Shown: in pieces, positions 1 through 11,310 of the stretch
Layout: every line of letters begins with the position of its first letter
Numbering within the stretch: the first letter of the stretch is position 1
Assembly: GCA_021234535.1 (NCBI GenBank)
Contig: CM037840.1
Coordinates: 334,909 to 398,908 of the forward strand
Direction: 5' to 3'
Length of the DNA stretch: 64,000 bases
From: Stichopus chloronotus
Taxonomy: Eukaryota > Echinodermata > Holothuroidea > Aspidochirotida > Stichopodidae
Notes under the pieces: model-generated
Seen by the model: the letters and a program-made list of their open reading frames with translations, nothing else
Database searches by the model: none
Told to the model about the DNA's origin: nothing
Program-made: the position numbers and the translations under genes

Positions 1-235
1 ATCAGTAAGTAGATAGGTTCTATATGTAGGAAGTGTGAGTAGGTACTATAGATAGGTACTTAGGTAGACAGGTTCTGCAACTGGGAAGGTAGATAGTTAT
101 GTATAGGTACGTAGGTCGATAGGTACTATAGGTAGGTACTGGGGGCGAGCACTTAGGTACATAGCTTCTGTAGCTAGAAATCTAGGTCGGAAGGTTGATA
201 GGTACTGTAAATACGTAATGTAGGTAGGGTGTAGC
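1..235. repeat. Degenerate TAGGTA/TAGGTAC short tandem repeat
   Basis: The stretch is built from loosely repeated words such as taggtac, gatagg and gtaggta, with no regular long period. It is an old, diverged simple repeat at the left edge. No coding sequence was seen in it. Confidence 0.7.
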
Positions 236-244
236 TTGACATAC

Positions 245-304
245 CTGTGTTTGAATTGTCACCTCCAGATTGGTTTGTCTGTGGCAGTGTGGTTAAGAAA
301 TTTA
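245..304 (-). CDS. Candidate linker exon after the SEA domain
   Basis: The acceptor is atcttttcag at 314-305 and the donor is CAG/GTATGT at 245/244. The exon is 60 nt and is symmetric phase 1-1. In the phase left by exon 3 it is open and reads NFLTTLPQTNQSGGDNSNT, a polar Ser/Thr/Asn/Gln linker as often follows an SEA module. Support is splice consensus and phase only. Confidence 0.4.
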
Positions 305-3103
305 CTGAAAAGATAAAATCTTTCATGAGTTTTGTAAAATGGGAGAGAAAATTGATAAGGATATGAAAAAGGTTTCTAAAAAGGTGGTGAGAGAGAAAAT
401 GGTATAGAAAAATATCCCGTTACGCAAAGGTGATGGTGGCCCCATCATGACATCACAAGTCAGTCATTTCACATTCTTGACTAAATAACCTGGCTGTACT
501 GGACTGAAAATTGTCACCCACTGACAAAGAAACTGCCTCCACAAAAAAAAAAAAAAATTCCACCTTCCTTCAAAATATTTTCTGACTCCCAAACAATTAA
601 CAATAGGCTACAGCTATGTCCAAAAGAGTAAGCCCTTCAATCCCCTCCATGGTGATGTGCCTCATGCATAGCTGTACCCCCATCCTCCCACTCTGGTGAA
701 AATCTGTGGAGACCACCGGAACAGCTATCTATGGTATTCAGTAGGAAAAGTGAATGAATATGAAAGAATCAACCTTATATCAAGGAACAGTCACCCCCCC
801 CCCCCCAAAGTCTTGAAGTAGGAAATAAAATGTTGCACAGATGCCGACGATATGTTAATTAATGAAAACAGACAACAATATCATGTTCAACTCATGATGT
901 AATAAAATTGATCAAAACAGTAAGCCAATTTACACTAACAGATGATATTATGAACATTGAGCCACTGCCACTGAGATTGTGATTTTTCTCAATGGACCAA
1001 GAACAAGGTCCCGGACAGCATGTGGGAGCTGACTTGACCATGGTCCAAACATGGGGTCAGATCAAACATCTAAGAACCATCTAAGGTAAATGTTGAATGG
1101 TGTTAAATGATGCAATGTCAGAATGTTGTCTGTCACAAATCAGTAAAAATACAGTATTCAAAAAAAAAAGAAGTGAGAGAAAGCTGGATAGAGTGGACAA
1201 ATCAAATGAAATAAAAAACTACCGTAATTACTCTCAGTTACTGCCACAGTGCTGCTGTCTGCAGGTAATCCAGAAAGGTTGCCGTTATTGAGGGCTCTCT
1301 GGATTTCCTCTTGGAGAAGAGCCTGAAACTCCGCATTGGTGTTCAGGTCTTCTGGAAGTCCCACAAGTGTCACCGTGTAGTAAACAACCACACTGCCACT
1401 CCTAATGGTAAATAATAAAAATGGAAGATACACTCTGTTAGTTTGTTTTGTAGGGTAAAACTCTAAAGGAATAACAAATCCGTAATAGATCCTACTGAGA
1501 TGCACAAGGTAAATGATTTCTTTTTCCTTTATACATGTCATCTATCACATCAATTGGGATACATAAAGATTTTAAAGGGATAATCCAGGTACAATACATT
1601 CAAATGAACTAATGAGAAACAGAGAATATTTCTTTCACTTCAGGTACCCCACTGGGCCACTCATATATATCTTCTTCATAACTAAAAGATATATCGTGAA
1701 GAGAGAATGCCCAAATCAAGAATGATTTTCAGAAGTCTCAAATTGGGGTGCAAAGGACTACAAAAGAGTCTTTGTTATTCTTTGAAACTGAAGTGCATAT
1801 TTTTTACCTTGGAATTTACTTGCAATGAAATATTAGATTTAAGGTTTGTTGTCCAAAGAACACAAAATATTACAAAAAATCAAGTTCACAACTCTTAAAT
1901 TATATGGCAATGTTTCTTTCTAAGACAATCAAAATTATACAGACGTACGAGGGATGTTAAATTAGTATGGCTTGGCTGACATCATAGTTTATTACTTGTG
2001 CATTTGCGAAGTGAATATTTTCATAAAGCTCCATAACTTTCAAGCAGAAGATGCTACTGAGGTATTTGGTCTGCACCAAAAGATAATGGAAAGCTAATCT
2101 GTGGTACTGCAGCCTTCTGTCCCACAGTATCTCTTTGGAATTCCACCAAAACTGAAAAACATAGCACAGATGAGGTGAAGGGGAAGGGGAAGGTATAATT
2201 AATGTCATAATCATGATATTTGATCATAAAATGAGATTAAATTCTTAAACTCACTTCTAAGGTCCTGTTTCTCATCTTCTACTGAATGGTTCAAATTATA
2301 AGCACTTGGGATGGCATAACAGAAAACATGATTAAGTTTGGAATCATATTTAACTATTTAAAATGTAGTGTCAACACAGTGGCTGCCTGTACTTTCTTAT
2401 TAGAAATATACCTGAAACCATTAACTTCAAGACTGTAAAAATATTCTGCTAGGCTTCCATTGTTGAACAGGCCCATCATCTGTTTCAAGAAAAGAAGAAA
2501 TTTTTACATCTTAAACATTTTTGTTACAATCATTAGTCACAGCTAAAAAAATAGAAGCAATATCAAATTTCCAGGCAACCCTACTTGAAATCATGCAACT
2601 GAGGAAATTTCTGGATTTTAGTGTACTGTATCCAGTGTTTTAATATCTTTCACATCATTGTTACCATCAGTCATGGTGTGAACGTAGGAGAAGGGGGTAA
2701 CATTAGAAAGCTTTCTATTCTCATAGAGTTCACCACATGGTGACCAGTTCAATTTAGCTTTAAAAGACCACTTGAAGGACAACAAATGATTACTGTAAAA
2801 ACAGAATGTCTCTCAAATATCAGGATAAATTTCCAATGCATATACTGTGTGTCCCACATTTTCAGTTCCAGCAAAGCAAATCCAACTTAACTAAGAACTA
2901 CATATACTGTAGCCTTCATTATTTTAATTACCCATTGTAAAGTAGGATATTCCCCACCCTCAACAAAAATAAAAAATAAATATTGGTACTTACACCATCA
3001 CGAAATTTTCCTTCCAGTTGCCTGTATGCATCTGAAGACTCTTCAAGAAGATCTTCTGTAAAATTTTGCTGCAGTGATGTTGTGATGGAGACTTGAACAG
3101 CTC
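245..3103 (-). CDS. SEA-domain protein, partial gene (four exons seen, both ends missing)
   Basis: Joining 3103-2994, 2479-2412, 1401-1232 and 304-245 on the minus strand gives one open frame with GT-AG splice sites at every internal junction. The first three exons (348 nt, about 116 codons) read as a full SEA domain: an amphipathic N-terminal part containing LLEESSDAYRQLEGKFRDG, then FNNGSLAEYFYSLEVNGF, then the strand FRSGSVVVYYTVTL. GSVVV is the autoproteolysis motif of mucin-type SEA domains, cut between G and S. SEA domains usually sit outside the cell in membrane mucins, adhesion receptors and transmembrane proteases. The fourth exon adds a Ser/Thr/Asn-rich linker. No signal peptide or membrane helix was found, so the parent protein type is unknown. 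More exons must lie above 3.1 kb and to the left of the window. The SEA call is strong and the fourth exon is weaker. Confidence 0.75.
305..1231 (-). other. Intron of the SEA gene, no further exon seen
   Basis: The stretch contains an A-run near 544-557 and a 14-base C-run at 793-806. No coding segment with good splice sites was recognised here. The introns at 1402-2411 and 2480-2993 are likewise empty apart from short open frames without family resemblance. Confidence 0.4.
1232..1401 (-). CDS. SEA exon 3 (cleavage-site strand and C-terminal helix)
   Basis: The acceptor is accattag above 1401. It encodes RSGSVVVYYTVTLVGLPEDL and then a helix ending LQEEIQRALNNGNL. Two donors fit: GTAACT at 1241 (phase 0) or GTAATT at 1231 (phase 1). 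The second is preferred because it matches the phase of the next candidate exon and makes the module phase 1-1. The uncertain 3' boundary changes only three or four residues. Confidence 0.75.
2412..2479 (-). CDS. SEA exon 2 (middle of the domain)
   Basis: The acceptor aaacag is followed by ATGATGGG, and the donor is GTATAT at 2411-2406. The exon is 68 nt. It opens in phase 0, as left by exon 1, and ends two bases into a codon. That codon is completed to Arg by the first base of exon 3. It encodes MMGLFNNGSLAEYFYSLEVN, the helix-to-strand part of the SEA fold. Confidence 0.7.
2994..3103 (-). CDS. SEA exon 1 (N-terminal third of the domain)
   Basis: The acceptor is ttttcacag just above 3103 and the donor is GTAAGT at 2993-2988. 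The exon is 110 nt, starts at codon position 2 (phase-1 intron upstream) and ends on a whole codon. It encodes VQVSITTSLQQNFTEDLL followed by the conserved Y..L...F pattern of SEA domains. Confidence 0.75.
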
Positions 3104-3851
3104 CTGTGAAAAATGCAATTGTGAAACAAACAAAACTATATGTACAGTACATGTGGAATAAAAGGTAGGCATGTACAGTATGGTGTCACTCAGTTGGAGA
3201 GGATTAATGATCTGAAAATAAAAAAGTGACATTTTATTAGTCGCCGATGAGCATCGCAGTGAAATCAGCTTCTCATAAAATCTGACTTAGAAAAAGGAAT
3301 AAGGGTTAAAATATCAGGATTGCAATTTGCAGCATGTCCTTCCCATATTTGCTGCTATCTTTACATGTTTACAACTTATAGCATCAGTAGAAACAAGACA
3401 CTGTACTGTACATGTAAAGTACATGCCACTAATTCTGAGACTGTGAATCAATTCGGAAAAAAATGGCTGCCAATCTGAGACACAAACGTTCACAAACAAA
3501 CAAACAAACAGTTCTGTAAGTAGACGGTTTCAGTTCCTCCTAAAATTGCCCCATCTGCAGGAAAGATGACACGGACACACCGTACGCCTGCTGGCTATCA
3601 GATATGTAGGAAACACAGAAAACATGTTCAACATTGGTGATCACATAGTGCTAGAAAACACCTAAGTGTCACAATGCATCAAGTTAACCACAAACACTGC
3701 ACTGAGGAACATCAATAAGGCCCTGCACAATAGGCCTGCAGTACAGTATCTGGGCAATTCCTGTATACAGTAGTTCAAAAGTGTATGGCAGCTGAGCTGT
3801 GTTGCTACTGCAATTCTTACAGTAAAATGAGTATCTGTTCCAATGCATGAA

Positions 3852-3903
3852 TTAGAACATAATTCTCTCCTCTACCATAGTACAGGAGAGAATTATGTTT
3901 TAA
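3852..3903. repeat. Perfect short inverted repeat (hairpin)
   Basis: AACATAATTCTCTCCT at 3856-3871 is the exact reverse complement of 3884-3899, around a 12-base loop. A GT wobble and three further pairs extend the stem to about 20 bp. It is shorter than a usual microRNA precursor. Confidence 0.8.
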
Positions 3904-5215
3904 CACTGACTGTGCAAGTTCCGCAAATTTTCTACACACATCTTTTTTTTCTAATGAAGCATTGTAAGTTAGTGTACAGTACTGTAGTTTAAAGGGGATA
4001 AGCAGCCACCCCAACTTTATTCTGAGGCATCAGCTAAATCCCTTACAAATCTCCTCTTTTATACCTAACAAGTATCATTCTGGATACTTCACTATTGTGA
4101 ATTCAAATTAAACAAATAACTTACATAACATAGCAATCAGGTCACAAAAATATTGTCACTTGATGCAAAAGAGCCATCCATCAAATAGGAGAGGGGACTA
4201 TGCTAATAATAACTGGGGTGACTGCATTTTCCCTTTAATTTTTCTATTCATCTCACAATATTGCTTGTATGATACTGTACATAAGGCTCTACAGCAACAC
4301 CAAGTTCAGTACTGTACCGTACAATGGTCGGCATGAAATTTTTTCACTGAACGATAAGAACAACAGTAACTACTGTACGAATCTGAAATGTAGAAAAGTT
4401 ATCAGTAGTCCTGCATAGAGCAGTTCAGGGGCAATTTTGAGTACAGTTCAGTATGTATTAAGTACTGTGTAGGCTACTGTCGGGCTAAAACCTAAAATAT
4501 ATGGACACCACTTGGAAACTTGCTGTAATTATCATTGCCTTCCTTCAAAAATTTATTACTGTATGCTGCTCAATAACAATCAATTTAAGCAGAAACCTTG
4601 ACACAAATTGTCTGCCATTCATGTAGAGTGGTATGTTGAGTCATGAATGCAACTTCAGCTGTAAATATTTAATGTACATGAATTTGGCATACTGTACAGC
4701 ACTGCATACTGCATGTTCAGTATACTAGGCCACTTGTGTTCAGGTGCTAGGCTATGGGACAACACATCTTGAGAATTGAGACCTATTTTCTGTGAGAAGT
4801 GGCATGTCTGGTAAAATTCAGTGTACGGTGATAAAGTAAATTTGCAACCATGGTGGCAGAAAAGCAAGTTATGGTATGATCTGTGCATGAAAATCCCAGA
4901 GTTGAATTGAACTTATTTTTCTACTGGGGGTGTAGCCAGATTATAAAAGTGATGTGAGGTTTTACAGAAGGGATACCTAAAATTTTCACATGTGCCATCC
5001 TGTGAATCAATAAATCTACCTTTTATGTGAACCTGCATATTCAAATTTATTAGTTAGAAAAGATCATAAAATGAGCCAGTAACTATAGAGTACCCCACCT
5101 CAGTGAAAGACACTATTTTAAATACTGGATACAGATTCCTACAGTACTGTAGCCAATATAACATTTTAGGGGTGTTTGCTTTGGATATTTAAAATGGTAT
5201 AACCTACTGTATCTT

Positions 5216-6919
5216 TTACAAAAAAAAAAACATACTGGACAGAGGATATGATTCGTAGAGCCTTCATAGTTGCTCCAGAAAATTCTCATGAACTAGTCTC
5301 AGGTTTCTCTAATTATTGTAGCACTGCTCCAACCCCCCTTCTCCCAACTTGATGTTGGTCACTGGGAATCCATTTGTGGCTTGGTTCCTACAGTAATCGT
5401 AGTCATAGGGCGGATTCCTAGTCATAGTCCTGGTGGCTTGACTACAACTAGAAATGCGCATGTGCAGTGAAAATCGTTGAGGTGTATTGTATAGTTGTAC
5501 CACAATGAGTTGTCAGCATTAAAGGAAAGCTTGTTAACATTGAACCGGATACTTAGCTGGCCAACACCATGTACTTAGTGTCTGAATTAATATTACCAAC
5601 ATGGTATTGCTTCCTGTTGAAGCTGTTGGAGTGTAGGCCTGTGGCACGTACCGTATTGTAAAGTAAATCATGTACACGCAGCACATATGATGACGATTCG
5701 TGAAACCGGTTCTTGTATTGGCACCTATACTTGCAAATTCATGAACTCGGCTTACATTTATTACAAAATAGGACGATGCACTTTCCTGAAAATACTCCAT
5801 TTTATATGTAGATTGTGGAAGTTCACATGAATAAGTCCATAATTGGATTGAAAACCAATGGTAAGGCCAACTTCAATTCGATTTGCACGAGTACTAAAAT
5901 TTAACATTCGAAAGTCGGGTCTCGTAAGCAACGAAAACATAATGCACTATTCTATATCAATCACCTATTCAGCTGAAAGAATGTACAATCACGCACATGA
6001 CATGATGTACTCAGCGTAGCAAAACAATGTTACACTAGCAAACGTCGTCCTTTAATTCACGTTGAGACGTGCACTCATTGAAATGTCAGTCAATATCAGA
6101 AAAAGGCGGGTTTGATTCAACATCAATAACTTGAAAGCCTTCAGGAATCTTTCCTTAAATTCTATCAATAAGAGCGTGATATCAACAGATGACAACTGCT
6201 AACAGTTATAGATGTAGGCGGCTCGATCTACGTAGGTTGGTTGACAATGACATACAGGAAAGGCGGAAAGTACATTCAATGTTGAAAAAGGGCACTCAAC
6301 CTACTCATGAGATTGTATTTCTATGTAGTGCGATGTCAAGGAGGTCGTGACAATGGGGATTCCCCCCCCCCTACAAAAAATAAAAATGTCAGAGATACGA
6401 TATCGAAAAATCTGCCAAAAAAGTTGCAATTGTTCATATCTCACTGAGTCTTGCGCATTTTATGGCATAAAATGTACCAATATTGTATTGTGATATTTTA
6501 TTGTGATAAATATCAACTCAATGACTACGTATAGGGGATATGTTTACCACATTACCCGACCATTGTAGTGCCCTGGTAAAAGAAGCTCACCCCCCCCCCC
6601 CCCCCGGCCTACAGAACTCCAACGAAAGTTTTTTTTTTTTTTTTTTCCGAAATCATTCATGATATCATGCCCTGTTTTGAGGCTGGATACATGTAACCAT
6701 TGGAACACAAGGAAAACGGCGTTTGAGACCGGCTACCCGGGGAGTAGGGCCTACATAAAACCAGGGAGGTGTAATATTGCACCTCTCTGGTAAAACACAA
6801 AATTTCCTTGGTTCCTAAGCGCCAACCAAAGTGGCGCTCAGCATAGAGAGTAATCCCAATAATTAGTAGCTTATATCAAACAAAATTGGGACAAATGATC
6901 TCTGTCCCAGCCTGAGTGC
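5216..6919. other. Intergenic, no gene seen
   Basis: Only short open frames without family resemblance occur here. There is a C-run at 6362-6371, a 16-base C-run at 6590-6605 and a T-run near 6630-6646. Such runs are prone to assembly error. Confidence 0.5.
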
Positions 6920-7860
6920 CTATGTTAAAACTGATGGAGGGAAGGCTTGGCATCGAGCAATCATAATATGGTTTTGAAAAATGCAGGTAGGAAATGATAG
7001 TGGGTGGCGTTCCGTTTGGAGTGACATTCCTCTATCCTGTTGACAATCAGTGTAATGGACGTCACAGAGCTTCCACGACCTTTATGGTGTTTTCTGGTTA
7101 CCACATATTTTAGTTTTAGGTCAAACTTGGAGAAGGGGGGGGGGGGGATTGTGATAATGTTCCATTTCTCATTCCCCTTTCTCGTTGGTCCCATGCTAAT
7201 CGTTACTAATGTCATACATTACATACTAAAAGTACACTGGAAATGACACAGGAAACCACCAAAGGAACAACATAAGGTAGGTGACATTTTACTCTGTCAT
7301 TAGATCTAAATTTTTGGCTTCGATTGAATCGTAACATTTGGAATTATAATGATGTGAGTGAGTGAGTCTGTTAGTATGTATATGCGTAAAACAAAAAGAA
7401 AGGTAATCAACTTGAAACTTGAAACATTGCAGGAAGATCCTGAGGTAAGTGATGTGGCGTTGGCTTGATCGATTACGTCATAAATCAAAGGTCACAGGTG
7501 TGAAAAAAATAACAAACACACACACACACACACACATTTATAAGTTTGTCTCTATTGTGTTCATGTTCAAAGGATATAGAAATAGTATGTATGTATGTAA
7601 AATAGACGAGGCAGAGACGTTTGAAACGAAATCAAAAGGTCACGAAGCCAAAGATCAAATCGGTAAACCTCCTGATTAAGTGGGTCACAATCTCACCTAG
7701 TGTGTTATGATGACGTTTAGCTTCAGGATCTTTAATTCCACTCACAATACCTCACATCATCAAAAAAGAAGAAATACACACGAAAAAAGTAACCTAAGTG
7801 AAAATAAAATACAAAAGATAGTTATGAAAATTGTCTGACTCAATAACTCGATGGACAAAA
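6920..7860 (+). repeat. ~930-bp dispersed repeat, copy 1 of 3
   Basis: The stretch from gatggagggaaggcttggc to tcgatggacaaaa recurs at 14033-14965 and 30738-31712. The latter two lie inside the 17-kb-spaced duplication; this one stands alone. It contains a G-run, a CA microsatellite near 7515-7534 and AAAGGTCACAGG-type words. No terminal inverted repeats were seen. Open frames through it are not conserved between copies. Confidence 0.75.
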
Positions 7861-8420
7861 ATGAGAAATGGTACTCCCAAAGAAAAAAATTGGGAACCTT
7901 GGAGTACGGTCAACCGAAAAAAATAAATAATATAAAAATAAATAATATACCTATCTCGGGACTTAATTTTCCACCCAGAGATATGCTAAAACCTCAGAGC
8001 TTCCGAGGGCTTTGCGAAATCCTACACGGTCGTTTTACGTACAAAGAGTACGTTAGGTAAAAAAGGTGTTCGTTCTTGTAAGGAACTGGTAAAATTAAAA
8101 ATTATAATTTTTGTCAAAAGATACCCAAAAATATTGTAACAATATGTAGGAGCTATTCAAAGGAAAGAAATAACTGGTGCAGTCAATGCACGAAAGAAAA
8201 ACTTATTTTTGCGAGACGACTCTACACAGGGAACCTATGTAGTCCGCATGTACGTGTTTGCGCGAAAGAGATGTACGTAAGCCATCCGCATATGTAGGTC
8301 AACCACCTGTGTACAGCTTAGTGTTAGGATGTGTTCCTTCAATTCGTTCGAAACTTTACATGCGATGATAATTCTAGGTATATGATTTCTATGGTTGCGA
8401 CATGTCCCAAGCACATGTGC
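7861..8420. other. Intergenic, no gene seen
   Basis: No counterpart in the other two copies of the preceding repeat. No exon or RNA gene was recognised. Confidence 0.4.
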
Positions 8421-8424
8421 TTGT

Positions 8425-8950
8425 GAAAAAAAAGGTCAGAAAAACGAAAAAAAAAAAGCCTCAGAAAAACGAATAAAAAAAAGTCGGAAAAACGAAAGAA
8501 GAAAATGTCAGAAAAACGAAAAAAAAAAAGTCGGAAAAACGAAAAAAAACTCAGAAAAACGAATAAAAAAAACTAGGAAAAACGAAAAAAAGTCAGAAAA
8601 ACGAAAGAAAACAATGTCAGAAAACGAGAAAAAAAATCAGAAAAACGAGGAAAAAAACTCAGAAGAACGAAAAGAAAAGTCGAAAAAACGAAAAAAAAAA
8701 TACTCAGAAAAACGAAAAACAAAAATGTCAGAAAAACGAAAAACAAAAATGTCAGAAAAACGAAAAACAAAAGTCGGAAAAACGAGAAAAAAAATCAGAA
8801 AAACGAGAAAAAAAAACTCAGAAAAACGAAAAAATCTCAAAAAAAAAAAAAAAAACGAAAACTAATGTCAGAAAATCGAAAATTAATGTCAGAAAAACGG
8901 AATAAACTTGGAAAAACCAAAAAATAAAAGTCAGAGAAACGGATTTTTTT
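8425..8950 (+). repeat. GTCAGAAAAACGAAAAAA minisatellite
   Basis: About 25 imperfect units of roughly 18-22 bases built on gtcagaaaaacgaaaaaa, varying mainly in the length of the A-runs. The lysine-rich and phenylalanine-rich open frames here follow from base composition. It abuts the left end of duplication copy A. Confidence 0.85.
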
Positions 8951-8984
8951 TTTACTCATGGCCATGGCCCTATTCAGCCGCCGT

Positions 8985-9650
8985 ATATTTGAGACTGAGG
9001 CTGTGGACGGTTGTTTGTTACATGTGACGGAAAGACTATAAAAAGATGTGAGATTATGAATAATGTTTCTATCAAAAGAGTGACGATTTAGTGCTCGGAA
9101 TTCTCTCTTATTGAATAAGAATGTATATTTATAAAATAGACACATTTGTGGTAACGATTGAAAATATCAGCGTTTTGGCTCCAATTTACTAATTAAAGTT
9201 ACGCTATAGCATTATCAAAATTGTCTAATATTGGCCAAAATCTGCTATATTTTCGATTTTCCTCTGTTTCCGAGATCTTTTTGTCAGCGTTGAGAAATGA
9301 TCAATCCCACGTGATATTACTGTATTGGAGGCTTTATTAACGATAAATGACGTCATTAATAGTTTTTAAATATCATACTTATCCATAAGTCGGATTCACC
9401 TTTCGTTTCAAGGTGTGTTAACTAATGCGGCTATGGGTGATTGTTTGTTCCACTTGACGGATTGCCACAAGCAAGGGAGAAGTCAATGATTGTTTTCGTT
9501 TATGAAGAAATTAAAGAGTGTAATTTTGACAAATAGGCCTATTAGATGAAGACCACAATGTAGCAATTTGATGAATATTTATGACTGCTTAATTTTATCA
9601 TGGAATAATGAGAGCTGACAATCTATTTTGTGTGAACTACATTTTGAAGC
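8985..9650 (-). repeat. CRE-monomer repeat, minus orientation
   Basis: The reverse complement matches the ~770-bp monomer of the 57-64 kb array, including an intact TGACGTCA at 9348-9355 and the sequence around ccataagtcggattcacc. The segment between the Tyr-Gly-like gaatccgac block and the gttaacacacc block is shortened relative to the array monomers. Confidence 0.75.
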
Positions 9651-10874
9651 ACTGTCAATAATTTTCAAATTTAAAGACCCGAGGGACGGTTTTCGAGGTC
9701 TGAACTGCTTGTCACTGAGTGAGCACGTTTATTTGTAAATGTTGGTCAAATGCAAAAAAAAAAAAAGAAGAAATGTACAATACCGAAAAGTTGAGCGGTC
9801 CATAGTGGACCAACTACGTTCGGCCAAAGTTAAATGATCATAATATCTCAAATTGGAGACAGAGCCTACTTCGTTCCAGTTTCGGCTAGTGACTAATGTC
9901 GAAAAAGAAAACTTAGTAAAATGTTTCATACTTATACCCAATTTAAAAGACGAAAGTGCAAGAGCTCATATAAGATGTATCATGCGACTACGCATGTCCT
10001 CCATTAACAGTGCACCATTCTATTGGTTCAACTTCAGGTGGAGTAATCACGTGACATTATATCCACCTGTTGAAGACGTCAGAGTAGGGTCAGTGTGTTT
10101 GATCTATTAACAACACAAGTCCAGTCAATGGTACGTCATTTCCATTAAATATCCAATTTTTTCTTAACTTAAAATTTTGTCTTTTTATTTCCTTCTATTT
10201 ATCACAAACTTGCCACCTGTAGAAACCTAGTTTTTCAGACGTAAACTAATTAATGCAAATAACCTTTACTTAGTTGACTGTTGAGTTTTAGTGTTAGCGA
10301 CTGAGTAGCATCACCCTTCAATCGACGAATGAGCTTTTCATCCAATACAAAGGATTGAGTCTCATTCGATTAGGGAACAGTCATTTTGGAAGGAGAGGCA
10401 ATTGAAAGTTTAATCTGTCGTAATTAAATTAGACTTTTTGCCGGTGAAATAAGAGAGTCAATGAATCAGTGGTGACTATTACCGTTAAACACCCTTTCTC
10501 TTTTTCATCATGTATCCAATTATCCGAGTAACCGTTATTAGCATCTGCTTATACCCGGCCATGAAAAAAGATTACGTAAAACAATGGTTTGATGCTGAAG
10601 ACGTTCGAGTCAGAACCACTGACTCATAAATCAAAACGACTGGTTGTCTCTTCTAAATCAAGATAGACTGGTGCATCAGAACAGCTAAGTGCTGTTATTG
10701 GATTGAGACAACAACGAACCTGAATTGGCAGAAGTCTAATTATTTTTTGACTACTAAATGAGACGTTCCTGGAAATGTCCTGAAATAGCCATTTTCGAAT
10801 TATTTTGCACCTATTAAACATAACATCTGAAATGTTATAATGTAATACGACACACCGCACAAGATTTATTTTCC

Positions 10875-11310
10875 CGACTATTGCCAATGTTTTGTCAGTT
10901 AGGACACCACCTATTTTTTTTTTAATCTGAAACCTGTAACACCATGTGACCCTAGGCGGTCAGTACTTGTACATCAAAGCCTTTCATCTCCTTCTAAATG
11001 ACAGCTCCCTGGTTAGATCAACCTGCAGGGAGTCAGTAACAACTCCCTTGGTCAACTTCCTAAACTCTTAATGCGTTTCTTGAGTTTTGTTTTAAATAGA
11101 TACTCCCTTTTAATTTATGCTTGCTCGTTATGCCCTATATCTACATGCATTACACAACGCTCTAAGAAGTTACGTCTTTTTTGTCTGGGCCTTGCGCCTA
11201 CCTCTATCATGGACTGGCGCCTCCTCTTCACCATTTAGAGAAGGCCAATTTGACGCTGTTCTTTATGGTCGCTCAAGTGAACTAAATTTGAGGGGCATTG
11301 CTAAATTATT
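10875..11310. other. Segment present in duplication copy A only
   Basis: Copy B joins directly across this point near 27750-27765. The ~435-bp segment has no recognisable element ends, so it may be an insertion in A or a deletion from B. No gene was recognised. Confidence 0.55.

Larger units (their letters stand above)
2880..5215. other. Non-coding stretch unusually rich in TACAGTA / TACTGTA words
   Basis: Overlapping ACTGTA, TACAGTA and AGTACTGTA words recur roughly every 100-200 bases, for example near 3167, 3401, 3740, 3821, 3970, 4272, 4311, 4440, 4690 and 5140. No exon was recognised between 3104 and 5215. The stretch is probably intron or upstream sequence of the SEA gene. Confidence 0.45.

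Noticed and set aside
1957..2214. Additional minus-strand exon between SEA exons 2 and 3
   Set aside because: It has an acceptor-like start, but including it breaks the phase and the otherwise continuous SEA fold.
8395..8865. 156-codon Lys-rich frame
   Set aside because: It is the GAAAAACG minisatellite read in one frame. Composition explains it.
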